DNA of 64,000 bases. Origin: Caulobacteraceae bacterium (GTDB taxonomy: Bacteria; Pseudomonadota; Alphaproteobacteria; Caulobacterales; Caulobacteraceae). The notes beneath the pieces were generated by a model. That model did not search any database and was not told where the DNA came from. It saw nothing but the letters and a program-made list of their open reading frames with translations. A program made the translations under genes and the position numbers. Shown here piece after piece: positions 52,407 through 61,314 of the stretch; positions within the stretch are counted from its first letter, which is position 1; every line of letters starts with the position of its first letter. The DNA lies in NCBI GenBank assembly GCA_947475415.1, contig CANJLH010000009.1:62001-126000 (forward strand), written 5' to 3'.

Positions 52407-53339
52407 TTACCGGATGGCGATTGGGTTGATGGTCATCTGCACGGTGCCGCGCAGCCGCGGCACGCCCAGCACGAACAGGAATTCGCTCACATGGTCGGCC
52501 GCCAAGGCGCGGGTGTCGATCATTTCCAATATATAGACCCCGCTCTTGGTCAGCAGCGTGCTGTGCACCAGCGCCACGCCCGGATGATCCGACGGATTGG
52601 CTTCCAGGGCGATATTGTCGGCGCCCACCGCCACCACACCCTTGTCGGCCAGATACTGCGCCCCCTCGGCCACCAGCCCCGGCTCGCCGGACCGGAACCG
52701 CTCCGGATCGGTCTCGGCCAGAGCGATCCAGCCGGTGTGCAGCAGCACCACGTCGCCCCTGCGCACCTTGACGCCCTGAAGCTTCATCGCGCGGTCGAGT
52801 TCGGCCCGGCCGATGCGGTCGCCCGCCGCCAGCATCGGCTTTGCGAACACCCGGGTCATGTCCAGCAGCACGCCCCGCGTCACGATCGGCGGCAGAGCCG
52901 CGGGCTCCAGCTTGTAACTGCTCGCCAGGTCGTCGCCGGAAATGCCGTTGTAGAACCTGTGGTTCAAGCCGAAATGGCCCAATCCGTCGATCTGGGTCCC
53001 GATCCCCATGGAGGTGGTGACCCGCTCGTCGAAATTGGTCATCCGGTCCTCGTCCGGCGTCCCGGCGGGGACCGGCGGCAGCTTCGGGATCCGCTCCACC
53101 TCGTATTTGCGGGTTCCAAACGCCGGCGTCTGTGGCCCAGTGGGCAGCGCCAGGGCATAGACCTTGCCGGTTCGGATCAGCTTCGCCGCCTTCAGCACCC
53201 CGGCCTGCGAAAGGTTGTTGGCCGCCCCCAGGGTGTCGTCGGGCCCGAACCGGGACGGCCAGCGGGCCTGGGCGTCGGCGGCGGCGCAGACCATCAAGCC
53301 CGCGAGGGCGACCGCCGCACCCAATATCTGTCGCACCAT
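52407..53339 (-). CDS. Cyclase-family (kynurenine-formamidase-like) exported protein with altered metal motif
   Basis: 310 residues from the ATG at 53339. Signal peptide QILGAAVALAGLMVCAAADAQ. The cyclase domain includes the metal-site region TSMGIGTQIDGLGHFG (about 109-124), where the usual HxGTHxD reads GIGTQID: both canonical histidines are replaced, while Asp118 and His122 remain. The later RRGDVVLLHTGW is typical. The family hydrolyses amides or opens rings; the substitutions make activity uncertain. Confidence 0.85.
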   Translation of the reverse strand: MVRQILGAAVALAGLMVCAAADAQARWPSRFGPDDTLGAANNLSQAGVLKAAKLIRTGKVYALALPTGPQTPAFGTRKYEVERIPKLPPVPAGTPDEDRMTNFDERVTTSMGIGTQIDGLGHFGLNHRFYNGISGDDLASSYKLEPAALPPIVTRGVLLDMTRVFAKPMLAAGDRIGRAELDRAMKLQGVKVRRGDVVLLHTGWIALAETDPERFRSGEPGLVAEGAQYLADKGVVAVGADNIALEANPSDHPGVALVHSTLLTKSGVYILEMIDTRALAADHVSEFLFVLGVPRLRGTVQMTINPIAIR

Positions 53340-53475
53340 GCCGCCCCCATAATCAGCCCTATGGCTCAATGGCCGATGCGAGCGCCTGACGGCGGACGAG
53401 TCAAGGCGCGGCGTAATTCAGGGCGACGGTTTGGGTGGACGGTTCAGGTGCGCCCTTGGCCTGGCGACGCGATTG

Positions 53476-53501
53476 GGAACCTCTGACGGCCGAGCTTCGT
53501 T
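53476..53501 (+). promoter_or_regulatory. EcfG-type promoter of the 26-residue membrane peptide gene
   Basis: GGAAC (53476-53480), 17-nt spacer, CGTT (53498-53501), an exact general-stress consensus match, 33 bp before the GTG start of the small gene. Confidence 0.65.
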
Positions 53502-53534
53502 GAAGTGAGACAAGAGACAGATTGGAGACCTGAC

Positions 53535-53615
53535 GTGGGAAAAGGCATTATTTTGTGGCTTCTTGGCGTGCCCGGAATCGTCGTCATCGGACTGCTGGTC
53601 TTTCACGTCATCTGA
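53535..53615 (+). CDS. 26-residue hydrophobic membrane peptide, probably stress-induced
   Basis: A short frame from GTG at 53535 to TGA at 53613-53615. The product opens MGKGIILWLLGVPGIVV and ends LLVFHVI: one membrane helix with a charged N terminus. GGAG at 53524-53527 is well placed as a ribosome binding site, and a consensus EcfG-type promoter precedes it. I recall similar small 'GKGILLWLLGIP'-like proteins in other bacteria, but cannot name the family. Function unknown. Confidence 0.65.
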   Translation: MGKGIILWLLGVPGIVVIGLLVFHVI

Positions 53616-53681
53616 AGGTTCGGGAATGCCCGATGGACGGTGACGGGAAACGGGGAATGCGTACGCGTCCTGGTTTCCCGG

Positions 53682-54182
53682 TCAGTGCGCCGCATCCTCT
53701 TCGTCTTGCAGCCGGGTGCGTATCCGCATCCAGATATCCGCCATAATGGCGCCTGGGATCGTCCGGCTGTCCCTTCGCACTTTGTGCGTGAGCCAGCGCC
53801 CGCCCGTGGCCAGAAGCGCGATGCGCGCTTCGTCATGCTGAGTGAACTTGGCTTCGCAGGCCGCTCGCATGAGCGCCCAGTGCTCGGGTGAACCCGCTTT
53901 GATTGTGGCGCCTTCATAAGCGAACTCGGTCGGCTGTGCGACGCCACCGCCCCGCTCCTTGGCCTCGCCGCCCCACAGTTTGGCCATGGCGCGGCGCTCA
54001 ACGGGGCCAGGCCGTTTCAGGCCCTGCCAAAATCCTTCGATGCTGGCGTAACGCTGGCCATTCAACTCAAAGGGGGTGTGCGCCAGGTTCGAGATCGGCG
54101 CGAAGCGCGGCGCAATACTTTGCACGATGTTGAGCGGGGCGCGGCGCGCGTCCTCCTCAGGACCGATCATGCTGAACGCCAT
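53682..54182 (-). CDS. NADAR-family protein (RibX/YbiA-like)
   Basis: 166 residues. The NADAR (DUF1768) pattern is visible: APISNLAHTPFELNGQRYASIEGFWQGLKRPG and the C-terminal LLATGGRWLTHKVRRDSRTIPGAIMADIWMRIR. These enzymes act on ADP-ribose or riboflavin-pathway intermediates (N-glycosidic bond hydrolysis). Length is typical. It appears to be monocistronic. Confidence 0.85.
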   Translation of the reverse strand: MAFSMIGPEEDARRAPLNIVQSIAPRFAPISNLAHTPFELNGQRYASIEGFWQGLKRPGPVERRAMAKLWGGEAKERGGGVAQPTEFAYEGATIKAGSPEHWALMRAACEAKFTQHDEARIALLATGGRWLTHKVRRDSRTIPGAIMADIWMRIRTRLQDEEDAAH

Positions 54183-54338
54183 GCCGCGCCCTGACGACGC
54201 GTGAAGTTGGAAGACATGGCCGTCCGCCAGGGCCAGCCGGGTTATCGGTCAGGCGGATCCTTCGATGGACTTTGCATCAGTTCTGCGCCGGGCGCGGAGC
54301 CTAAGATTCATACATTGTCACCGCAGCCCCATCCCAAA

Positions 54339-54363
54339 CCCTTCCCCCTGGAGGGGGGAAGGG
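54339..54363. repeat. Intergenic hairpin repeat, likely terminator of the peroxiredoxin gene
   Basis: CCCTTCCCCC, loop TGGA, GGGGGGAAGGG. Flanking GCAGCCCCATCCCAAA is typical of a common proteobacterial intergenic repeat. It lies about 20 bp past the peroxiredoxin stop. Confidence 0.6.
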
Positions 54364-54383
54364 CTTCAGGTGGGCGACTTGGC

Positions 54384-54866
54384 CTAGAGCTGGTTCAGCA
54401 TGTAGTCGGCGGCGGAGACCTTGTATTCTCCCGGCGCCTCGACATTGAGGGTGGTGACCACGCCGTCCTTGACGATCATGGAATAGCGCTGCGAGCGCCC
54501 GCCCATGCCGAACTTCGAGCCATCCATCTCCAGGCCCACGGCCTTGGTGAAGTCGCCGTTGCCGTCCGCCAGCATGAGGATGTCGTCGCCGACCGCCTGA
54601 TCCTCACCCCAGGCCTTCATCACGAAGCCGTCGTTGACCGAGATGCAGGCGATGGTGTCGACGCCCTTGGACTTGAGGGTCGGCGCCTGCTGCTTGAAGC
54701 TCGGCAGATGTTTGGCCGAGCAGGTTGGCGTGAAAGCGCCGGGCACGGCGAACAGGGCGACGGTCTTGCCCTTGAAGATGTCATCGCTGGGGGTGGGCTT
54801 GGGACCTTCCGCCGTCGCGACGGTCAGGGTCATGGTGGGCAGTCGGTCGCCGGCCTTGATAGTCAT
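54384..54866 (-). CDS. Peroxiredoxin (Prx5 type)
   Basis: 160 residues from the ATG at 54866 with GGAG upstream. The peroxidatic cysteine is Cys49 in ALFAVPGAFTPTCSAKHLPSF, and the Prx5 core is also visible in IACISVNDGFVMKAWGEDQ and GGRSQRYSMIVKDGVV. It reduces H2O2 and alkyl hydroperoxides, in this subgroup usually with glutaredoxin or thioredoxin. No resolving cysteine is apparent. Divergent from yqgE. Confidence 0.93.
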   Translation of the reverse strand: MTIKAGDRLPTMTLTVATAEGPKPTPSDDIFKGKTVALFAVPGAFTPTCSAKHLPSFKQQAPTLKSKGVDTIACISVNDGFVMKAWGEDQAVGDDILMLADGNGDFTKAVGLEMDGSKFGMGGRSQRYSMIVKDGVVTTLNVEAPGEYKVSAADYMLNQL

Positions 54867-54980
54867 GGTCGTTTCTCCTTCGGGGTTACCCAGCGAGATA
54901 ACGCCACACGGCCCCCCGTCAAGCGGCGGTCTGTGCAATGGCCACTTGAATCCGCCGCGATCCGGCTCAATCTCTTGCCC

Positions 54981-55550
54981 ATGACGCAGGAAGGCTTCCT
55001 ATCCGGCCGGGTGCTCATCGCCATGCCCGGAATCGGCGATCCCCGCTTTGAGCGCGCGGTGCTGCTCATCTGCGCCCACGACAGCGATCACGCCATGGGC
55101 CTGGCGGTTAACCGGCCGGCGGGAAATCTGACGGTGCCGGAGTTGTTCAAGCGCCTGAACATCGAATCGGACATTCAGGCGCCGGCCGATCTCGTCCTGG
55201 TCGGCGGGCCGGTGGAGCGCGAACGGGGGTTTGTGCTGCACACCGACGACTATCAGGCCGAACATAGCCTGGGTGTGGCCGAGGGCGTCGCCCTCACCGC
55301 CACCCGGGAGGTGCTGGAAGCCATGGCCGGCCGCGGCGTCGCGGCCCCCCGCCGCGCCAAGTTGGCCCTGGGCTACGCCGGTTGGGGTGCGGGCCAGCTG
55401 GAAAGCGAGATCCGAGACAACGTCTGGCTGGTCTGCGATCCTGACGAAGCGCTGCTGTTCGACGAGGACCATGACAACAAATGGACTCGCGCCCTGGCCA
55501 AATTGGGGGTGGATCCGCAGAGGCTGTCGTCAACGGCCGGGCGGGCCTGA
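54981..55550 (+). CDS. YqgE/AlgH family protein
   Basis: 189 residues from the ATG at 54981. Family motifs: LSGRVLIAMPGIGDPRFERAVLLICAHDSDHAMGLAVNRPAG, LVGGPVERERGFVLH and ALGYAGWGAGQLESEIRDNVWLV. It is a soluble cytoplasmic protein of unclear function. A longer upstream frame overlaps the divergent peroxiredoxin gene and is not used. Confidence 0.95.
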   Translation: MTQEGFLSGRVLIAMPGIGDPRFERAVLLICAHDSDHAMGLAVNRPAGNLTVPELFKRLNIESDIQAPADLVLVGGPVERERGFVLHTDDYQAEHSLGVAEGVALTATREVLEAMAGRGVAAPRRAKLALGYAGWGAGQLESEIRDNVWLVCDPDEALLFDEDHDNKWTRALAKLGVDPQRLSSTAGRA

Positions 55551-55581
55551 GGCAAATCGCCGAATAAGGTCGGAAACCGCC

Positions 55582-57240
55582 CTACCCCCGCGCCTTCACC
55601 GGCGCGGCGCCGTCCACATAGCTTTCGTTGAGGTAGACCTCGGCTTCTTGCGGCGACAGGGCCGGCGCATAGCCGAAGCCCTGGCCGTAGTCGCATCCGA
55701 GCGTCAGGAGCTGGCGAGCCATGCCGGCGTTCTCCACCCCTTCGGCCACCACTTCCAGCGACAGGTCCTGGCCCAGCTTCACCACCGAGGAGACGATCTT
55801 GGCCGAGCCCTCGTTGGCGGCCATGGTGCGTACGAAATAGCGGTCGATCTTCAGGGTGTCGAAGGGCAGCCGGGTCAGGTACGACAGCGACGAGAACCCG
55901 GTGCCGAAGTCGTCCAGCGCCAGGGCCGCGCCGGCGTCGCGCAGCTTCATCAGCACGATGCAGGCCGAGTCCGGATCGCGCATCACGTCGCCCTCGGTGA
56001 CCTCCAGCTTCAGCGCGCCGGGGGGCAGACCGGTCTGTTTGCGGATCGCCGTCACATCGGCGACCAAGTCGGGGCGGTCGATCTCGCCGGTGGAGAGGTT
56101 GACCGCGACGGTCATCTCGCCGGCGACGGGATGGTTGGCGCGCCACGTCGCCAGCTGCTGGGCGGCTTCGCGCATCATCATGGCGCCCAGCTCGCTCATC
56201 AGGCCCATCTCTTCGCAGGCCGGCAGAAACTGTTCGGGAGTCAAGAGGCCGCGACGCGGGTGGCGCCAGCGGACCAGGGCCTCGAAACCGGACAGCCCGC
56301 CGGTCGAGAGCCGAACGATCGGCTGGTAATAGGGCGTGAGCTCGCCCCGGGCGATGGCGCCGCGCAGGTCGTTCTCCAGGGCCAGCCGAGACAGGCCGTC
56401 GGATTCCAAACTGCGGCCATAGGCCGCCGCGCCGCCGCGCCCGCCGCTCTTGGCGGACTCCACCGCCAGTTCGGCGCGCCGCAGAAGTTCGGCGGCCTCC
56501 GGCGCCTCGTCGCCGCCCTTGGCCTGCACCGCGCCCACCGACAGCGTGGGGTGGATGTCGAAGCCGGCGATCCGCAGCGGCTGTTCGAGGGCGGTTCGCA
56601 AAATCTCCGAGGCCGGCCGTCCGCTGGTGCGGGTCAGCACCGCGAATTCGTCCTCGCCGATCCGCGCCATCAGCGCATCCGGCGGGAAGGCCGCGGCCAG
56701 GCGCGAACCCAAGGCCGCCAGGACCAGGTCCGCCCGCTCATGGCCCAGGGCCTCGTTCAACCGCCTCAGCCGGTCCAGATCCGCCACCACGAGGTCATGT
56801 CCGCCCGGGTGGGTCAGCCGCTCGCGGGCGCGCAGGACAAAGCTGCGGCGGTCGAGCAGGCCGGTCAGATTGTCGGTCTCGGAGGCGGCGAACTTGGTTT
56901 CCGGGGCCACGACCCCGGCGGCGCGTACGCCCTCCTCCAGCCACACGCCGCGCCAGATGCAGGCGCCGGCGCCGCGGGTGCGCATCCGCACGGCGATCTC
57001 TCCGCCGGGGGGCTGGACGCGCAGTATGTCCTCGGCCAGCGACCGGTCCTGGGGCAAGGCCAGCGCGCGCAGGGCCGCAGAGGAACATTCCGGCGCCAGC
57101 GGGCCAAGACCCAGCGCCCGCGCCGCCCCGTTCAGGCGCAGTCGGTCACGCTCCGGCTCCCAGAACCAGAGCGCAACATCAGCCGCGCCCAACGCCTCAA
57201 GCGTCGCCGCCGCATCCCAGGTCCAACGGTCGTTGCCCAT
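55582..57240 (-). CDS. pdeA: c-di-GMP phosphodiesterase, PAS-like/GGDEF(degenerate)/EAL, PdeA-like
   Basis: 552 residues: N-terminal PAS-like domain (about 1-115), a GGDEF domain with the degenerate motif RIGEDEFAVL, and an EAL domain with FEALVRWRHPRRG, EVTEGDVM and LDDFGTGFSSLSYL. In Caulobacter crescentus PdeA a GEDEF-type domain binds GTP and stimulates the EAL phosphodiesterase, and the C-terminal dipeptide RG matters for ClpXP degradation; this protein also has GEDEF and ends in ARG. Neighbouring genes (thrC, cox assembly) support orthology. Confidence 0.8.
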   Translation of the reverse strand: MGNDRWTWDAAATLEALGAADVALWFWEPERDRLRLNGAARALGLGPLAPECSSAALRALALPQDRSLAEDILRVQPPGGEIAVRMRTRGAGACIWRGVWLEEGVRAAGVVAPETKFAASETDNLTGLLDRRSFVLRARERLTHPGGHDLVVADLDRLRRLNEALGHERADLVLAALGSRLAAAFPPDALMARIGEDEFAVLTRTSGRPASEILRTALEQPLRIAGFDIHPTLSVGAVQAKGGDEAPEAAELLRRAELAVESAKSGGRGGAAAYGRSLESDGLSRLALENDLRGAIARGELTPYYQPIVRLSTGGLSGFEALVRWRHPRRGLLTPEQFLPACEEMGLMSELGAMMMREAAQQLATWRANHPVAGEMTVAVNLSTGEIDRPDLVADVTAIRKQTGLPPGALKLEVTEGDVMRDPDSACIVLMKLRDAGAALALDDFGTGFSSLSYLTRLPFDTLKIDRYFVRTMAANEGSAKIVSSVVKLGQDLSLEVVAEGVENAGMARQLLTLGCDYGQGFGYAPALSPQEAEVYLNESYVDGAAPVKARG

Positions 57241-57276
57241 ACCCTCGAGCGCCTGGCGCGCCCCGAGCGCGCCTCT

Positions 57277-57885
57277 CTAGACAGACACCGCCTCGTCGGC
57301 GCCCAGGTCAGGCGCCGGCGAAACGAGGCCGAACAGGACATGATCAGCCCAAACGCCGTTAATTTTCAGATAAGCCTTCGCCTCGCCCTCCTCCACGAAG
57401 CCGGCGCGACGCAATAATTTGCGCGACGGACCGTTGCTCGGCAGGCAGGCCGCCTCCAGCCGATGCAGGCCCAGCGTGCGAAAGGCGAAGGTCGCCAGCG
57501 TCTTCACCGCCGCCAGCGTATAGCCGTTCCGGGCGAAGGGTTGGCCGCACCAGTAGCCCACGGACCCCATCTGGGCGACCCCGCGGCGGATGTTGGAGAG
57601 GGTGATGCCGCCGGTCAGCGCCTCGTCGCCCCGTCGCAGAACGAAGAAGGGATAGGCGGCGCCCAGGTCCCGATCGCGGGCGTAGGCGCTCAGCCGGCGG
57701 CGAAATGACGCACGGCTGAGATCATCGGCGGGCCAGGTCGGCTCCCAGGGTTGCAGGAACGCCTGTGAAACCTCCCGCAACGCGCGCCACTCTTCAAAGT
57801 CGGACGCCCGGGGCGCGCGCAGGCGCACCTGCTCTCCCTCCAACCAGAGTCCAGGCTCGGGGCTGATCCAATCCAGCAAGGCCAT
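57277..57885 (-). CDS. GNAT N-acetyltransferase (RimJ-like)
   Basis: 202 residues. Acceptor/N-terminal motif GEQVRLRAPRASDFEEWRALREVSQAFLQPWEP, and the acetyl-CoA-binding region MGSVGYWCGQPFARNGYTLAAVKTLATFAF with HRLEAACLPSNGPSRKLLRRAGF are typical of ribosomal-protein alanine acetyltransferases. The substrate is unknown. It lies between the M16 protease and pdeA on the same strand. Confidence 0.92.
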   Translation of the reverse strand: MALLDWISPEPGLWLEGEQVRLRAPRASDFEEWRALREVSQAFLQPWEPTWPADDLSRASFRRRLSAYARDRDLGAAYPFFVLRRGDEALTGGITLSNIRRGVAQMGSVGYWCGQPFARNGYTLAAVKTLATFAFRTLGLHRLEAACLPSNGPSRKLLRRAGFVEEGEAKAYLKINGVWADHVLFGLVSPAPDLGADEAVSV

Positions 57886-57915
57886 GCCTCAAGCCTCGCG
57901 CGTTTCGCGCGCCCG

Positions 57916-59226
57916 TCAAGAGCCGGATGTCTCGCCGAACAGCGTCCGGCTGAAGGTCTCGCCCGCGGCCTTCGCCGATCGGGGCCCCAGGATCGCCACT
58001 GCGCAGCGGCGATCCGCCAAGATCCGCTCGCCCAACCTCATGACGTCTTCGTCGGTGACGGCGTCAACCGCCGCCGCGAGCTCGAGGGGGGTCAGCACGC
58101 GCCCAAACAGCAACACCTGGCCCGCGGCCTGTTCGGCTCGAGCCAGGGCCGATTCCCTGGCCATGAACATCGAAGCCTTCAATTGCGCCTTCGCCCGCGC
58201 CAACTCCGCCGGTTCCACATGGCGGGACATGCCGGCGATTTCACCGGCCGACACCTTCACCAGTTCGGCGGCGTCGCGCGCCGAGCACCCAGCGAATATC
58301 CCCAGGACCCCTACGTCGGCATAAGTCTCCGCATAGGCGTCGATGGCGTAGGCCAGGCCCCGCCGCTCCCGCGCTTCCTGGAACAGGCGTGAAGCCATGC
58401 CCCCGCCCAGGATCTCGGCATAGATGCGAAGGACGAAATAGTCGGGGTCGCAGGCGCTCACCGCCGGCATCAGGATCACCACATTGGCCTGCTCCAGCGC
58501 CTTTGTCGTGACCTTGGTCCCGCCCACGAACCTGGCCGGACTTGGCGTCGGTGCGGCCTCGGCCGCCGCCGCGCCGCCGAAATCGCGGTCCGCCAGGGCC
58601 AGGAGCTCCGGCACGTCGACCGCGCCCGCGACGCTGATCACCAGCGCTTCAGGCGCGTAGAGATAGCGGCGCCAAGCCTCCAGGCTCTGCGGCGTCGCCG
58701 CCTCCACGGTCTGCCGCACGCCCAGGATCGGGCGGCCGAGCGCCTGATCCATGAAGGCCTCGCCTTGGGCCAATTCGAATACCAGGTCGTCCGGCGCATC
58801 GGCGGCCTCGGCGATCTCCTGGATCACCACCTGTTTTTCGCGGGCCAGATCGCCCGCTTCAAGGCTCGGACGCTGGATCAGGTCGGCGGTGACCGCCAGA
58901 CCCAGGTCCAACCCGCCCTTGAGGGCCCGAACCTGATAGCTGGTGCGTTCATAGCCGGTGGCGGCGTTGATCGAGCCCCCCGCGGCCTCGATGACCTCCA
59001 CGATGTCGCGGGCGGAGCGGGATCCGGCGCCCTTGAACACCATGTGCTCCAAGAGGTGCGACCAGCCGCCCCGGGCCGGGTCCTCCGACCGGGCGCCATG
59101 TCCGGCCACCACGGACAGAGCCAGCGTCTCCAGCCCTGGCATCGGGTCGCAGATCACCCGCACCCCGTTGGCCAGGGTATGGACCTGAGGGGGCGCGGGC
59201 TCAGGATTCGGCAAAGGCGCGCACAT
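57916..59226 (-). CDS. M16-family zinc metallopeptidase (MPP/PqqL-like)
   Basis: 436 residues from the ATG at 59226. The inverted zinc motif HxxEH is His57-Glu60-His61 in GGWSHLLEHMVFKG, with a downstream glutamate in VVIQEIAEAADAPDD. The second half contains GGGMASRLFQEARERRGLAYAIDAYAETYADVG, the M16 C-terminal pattern. Its start overlaps thrC by 26 bp. Related to mitochondrial processing peptidase; bacterial substrate unknown. Confidence 0.94.
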   Translation of the reverse strand: MCAPLPNPEPAPPQVHTLANGVRVICDPMPGLETLALSVVAGHGARSEDPARGGWSHLLEHMVFKGAGSRSARDIVEVIEAAGGSINAATGYERTSYQVRALKGGLDLGLAVTADLIQRPSLEAGDLAREKQVVIQEIAEAADAPDDLVFELAQGEAFMDQALGRPILGVRQTVEAATPQSLEAWRRYLYAPEALVISVAGAVDVPELLALADRDFGGAAAAEAAPTPSPARFVGGTKVTTKALEQANVVILMPAVSACDPDYFVLRIYAEILGGGMASRLFQEARERRGLAYAIDAYAETYADVGVLGIFAGCSARDAAELVKVSAGEIAGMSRHVEPAELARAKAQLKASMFMARESALARAEQAAGQVLLFGRVLTPLELAAAVDAVTDEDVMRLGERILADRRCAVAILGPRSAKAAGETFSRTLFGETSGS

Positions 59227-60592
59227 AGGCCTTGATGGCCGCGGCATCGGCGGGCAATCGATCGAACCGCTCCGGCTTCTTCGCCAGGGCGGCGACACTG
59301 CCTGGCAGGGCCGGCGTCTGACCGGTGGCGGCCTGGACGGCTTCCGGGAACTTCGCCGCATGAGCGGTGGAGAACGCAATCACCGGCGCGCCCAGATCGC
59401 CCACCATCTGAAGCGCCGCCACGCCCACCGCCGTGTGCGGGTCGATCATCTGGCCGGTTTCATTGAGGGTGGCGGTCATGGTGCGCGCGGTCTGGGCCTC
59501 GCTTACCGCGACGCCGGTGAACAGTTCGCGCATGGTCGCCAGCGCCTGGGGCGGAATCTCAATGGCGCCCATTTCGGCGAAGGCGGTGAAGGCCCGCGCG
59601 GTCTCCACGCCGTCGCGCCGAACGCATTCGAAATAAAGCCGCTCGAAATTGGAGGCGCTCTGGATGTCCATGGCCGGCGACTGGGTGGCCGCGACGCCGC
59701 CGCGGGCGTAACGGCCATCCTGGAACGCGCGAGCGAGGATGTCGTTGGAATTGGTCGCCGCCACGATTCGCGTCACCGGCAGACCCATGCGGCTGGCGGC
59801 ATAGCCGGCGAAGGCGTCGCCGAAATTTCCGGACGGCACGCAGAACGCCACCGACCGGTGCGGCGCGCCGAGCGCCACGGCGCTGGTGAAGTAATAGACG
59901 ATCTGGGCGGCGATCCGCGCGAAGTTGATGGAATTGACTCCCGAGAGGTCCACGGCCTGACGCAGCACGTTGTCCTGGAAGGCGTCCTTCACGATCGCCT
60001 GGCAGTCGTCGAAGGTGCCGGCGACGGCCACGCAGGCCACGTTCTTCTCATCCGCCGCAGTCATGAACCGGCGCTGCACCTCCGAGATCCGGCCTTCGGG
60101 GAACAGCGCCACCACGCGCACATTGGCGCGCCCGCGGAACGCCTCCACCGCCGCGCCGCCGGTGTCGCCGGACGTGGCGCAGAGAATCGTCTGACGGCGC
60201 TTCTGACGGCCCAGGATGTGGTCGTACAGGCGCGCCAGCAGCTGCATGGCCACGTCCTTGAAGGCCAGGCTGGGACCATGGAACAGTTCGGCGATGAACG
60301 CCCCCGGTGCGATCTGTGTCAGGGGGACGACGGCGGGATGGCTGAAGGTCGCATAGGCTTCGGCGCACATCTCCGCCATGTCCGCGTCGGGGATCTCTCC
60401 CCCGGTGAAGCGGCCGATCAGGTCGGCGGCCACCTCAGCGTAGGGCCGGCCTGCGAAGGCGGCGATGGCGTTGGGCGCGAGCGTCGGCCAGGCGTCCGGA
60501 ATATAGAGCCCGCCATCCGGCGCCAGCCCCGCCAGGACCGCCTCGGTAAAACCGACGGCCGGAGCCGCGCCGCGGGTTGAAACGTACCGCAT
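59201..60592 (-). CDS. thrC: Threonine synthase
   Basis: 463 residues from the ATG at 60592. The N-terminal motif YVSTRGAAPAVGFTEAVLAGLAPDGGLYIP and the PLP-binding Lys112 in FHGPSLAFKDVAMQLLA identify the long (plant/fungal and proteobacterial) type. It converts phosphohomoserine to threonine, completing the pathway with ThrB at 30.2 kb. Its ATG overlaps the SURF1 stop (ATGA). Confidence 0.97.
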   Translation of the reverse strand: MRYVSTRGAAPAVGFTEAVLAGLAPDGGLYIPDAWPTLAPNAIAAFAGRPYAEVAADLIGRFTGGEIPDADMAEMCAEAYATFSHPAVVPLTQIAPGAFIAELFHGPSLAFKDVAMQLLARLYDHILGRQKRRQTILCATSGDTGGAAVEAFRGRANVRVVALFPEGRISEVQRRFMTAADEKNVACVAVAGTFDDCQAIVKDAFQDNVLRQAVDLSGVNSINFARIAAQIVYYFTSAVALGAPHRSVAFCVPSGNFGDAFAGYAASRMGLPVTRIVAATNSNDILARAFQDGRYARGGVAATQSPAMDIQSASNFERLYFECVRRDGVETARAFTAFAEMGAIEIPPQALATMRELFTGVAVSEAQTARTMTATLNETGQMIDPHTAVGVAALQMVGDLGAPVIAFSTAHAAKFPEAVQAATGQTPALPGSVAALAKKPERFDRLPADAAAIKAYVRAFAES

Positions 60593-61314
60593 CAAGCCTT
60601 CCATCTGCGCCAGAGCAGGGCCGCATAGACGCAGCCAAGGGCGCCGGCAAGGCCGAACCAGGTGAACGCGTATTCCAGGTGCCGGTTGGGAATGTCCCGG
60701 GGCAGCGGCGCCGGGACCAGCGCCTTCCATTCGGGATTCGTCGAGACTTCCGCCATCAGGAAAACCGGCGCAGGGGCCTCCACGCCCAGGGCCCGGGCCA
60801 TCGCCCCCACGTCGCGGGAGTACCAGTGGTTCGCGGCGGGTTGATTGGGGGGAGTCACGAAGGTGGCCGGGTCCGGGCTTCTGATCACGCCCGACACGCG
60901 CAGGGGCGCCCGCCCGGCGCCGTCGGCGGGCGGACGGGCCGAGATGGTGTCGGCGACGAACCCGCGATCCACCAGCAAGCTGCGATAACCGCCCGCCGAC
61001 ACGGCGCAGGCGGAAATCAACCGCGAGCCGGCCTGGCCGTCGCGCAACCCATAGAGCTCCAGCGCACGGGCGCCGCCGAGCCCTGGGCAGTCGGCGACGA
61101 CGCGGGTGTAATCCACGTCCGCGCCCCGAGCCCGGCGGGCGAGGACCGTTTCGACCGGCTGAGGAGCCGCCGTTTCCAGCGCCGCGACTCTGGCCAGGAG
61201 GTCGGTCTTCCAGACAAGCCGCCGAAGCTGCCAGCTACCCAGCGCGATCAGGATCGCCAGGCTGATCAGGGTTGCGATCGTCAGGCCGACCGGAACCTTT
61301 CGGGCGTCACTCAT
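60592..61314 (-). CDS. SURF1-family cytochrome oxidase assembly protein
   Basis: 240 residues with a membrane helix at each end (VGLTIATLISLAILIALGSWQLRRL and FAFTWFGLAGALGCVYAALLWRRWK). Characteristic SURF1 segments include the ALGSWQLRR start, LVDRGFV, and NRHLEYAFTWFGLA at the end. It helps insert heme a into cytochrome c oxidase subunit I in the inner membrane. Part of the ctaB-to-thrC operon. Confidence 0.93.
   Translation of the reverse strand: MSDARKVPVGLTIATLISLAILIALGSWQLRRLVWKTDLLARVAALETAAPQPVETVLARRARGADVDYTRVVADCPGLGGARALELYGLRDGQAGSRLISACAVSAGGYRSLLVDRGFVADTISARPPADGAGRAPLRVSGVIRSPDPATFVTPPNQPAANHWYSRDVGAMARALGVEAPAPVFLMAEVSTNPEWKALVPAPLPRDIPNRHLEYAFTWFGLAGALGCVYAALLWRRWKA

Noticed and set aside
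53420-53446. TGAACC on the minus strand upstream of the cyclase gene
   Set aside because: No AC at the expected spacing (CCTGAA instead), so it is not counted in the ECF regulon.
54201-54980. Upstream extension of the YqgE frame to 54201
   Set aside because: It crosses the intergenic repeat and the divergent peroxiredoxin gene; the ATG at 54981 gives the family N terminus.
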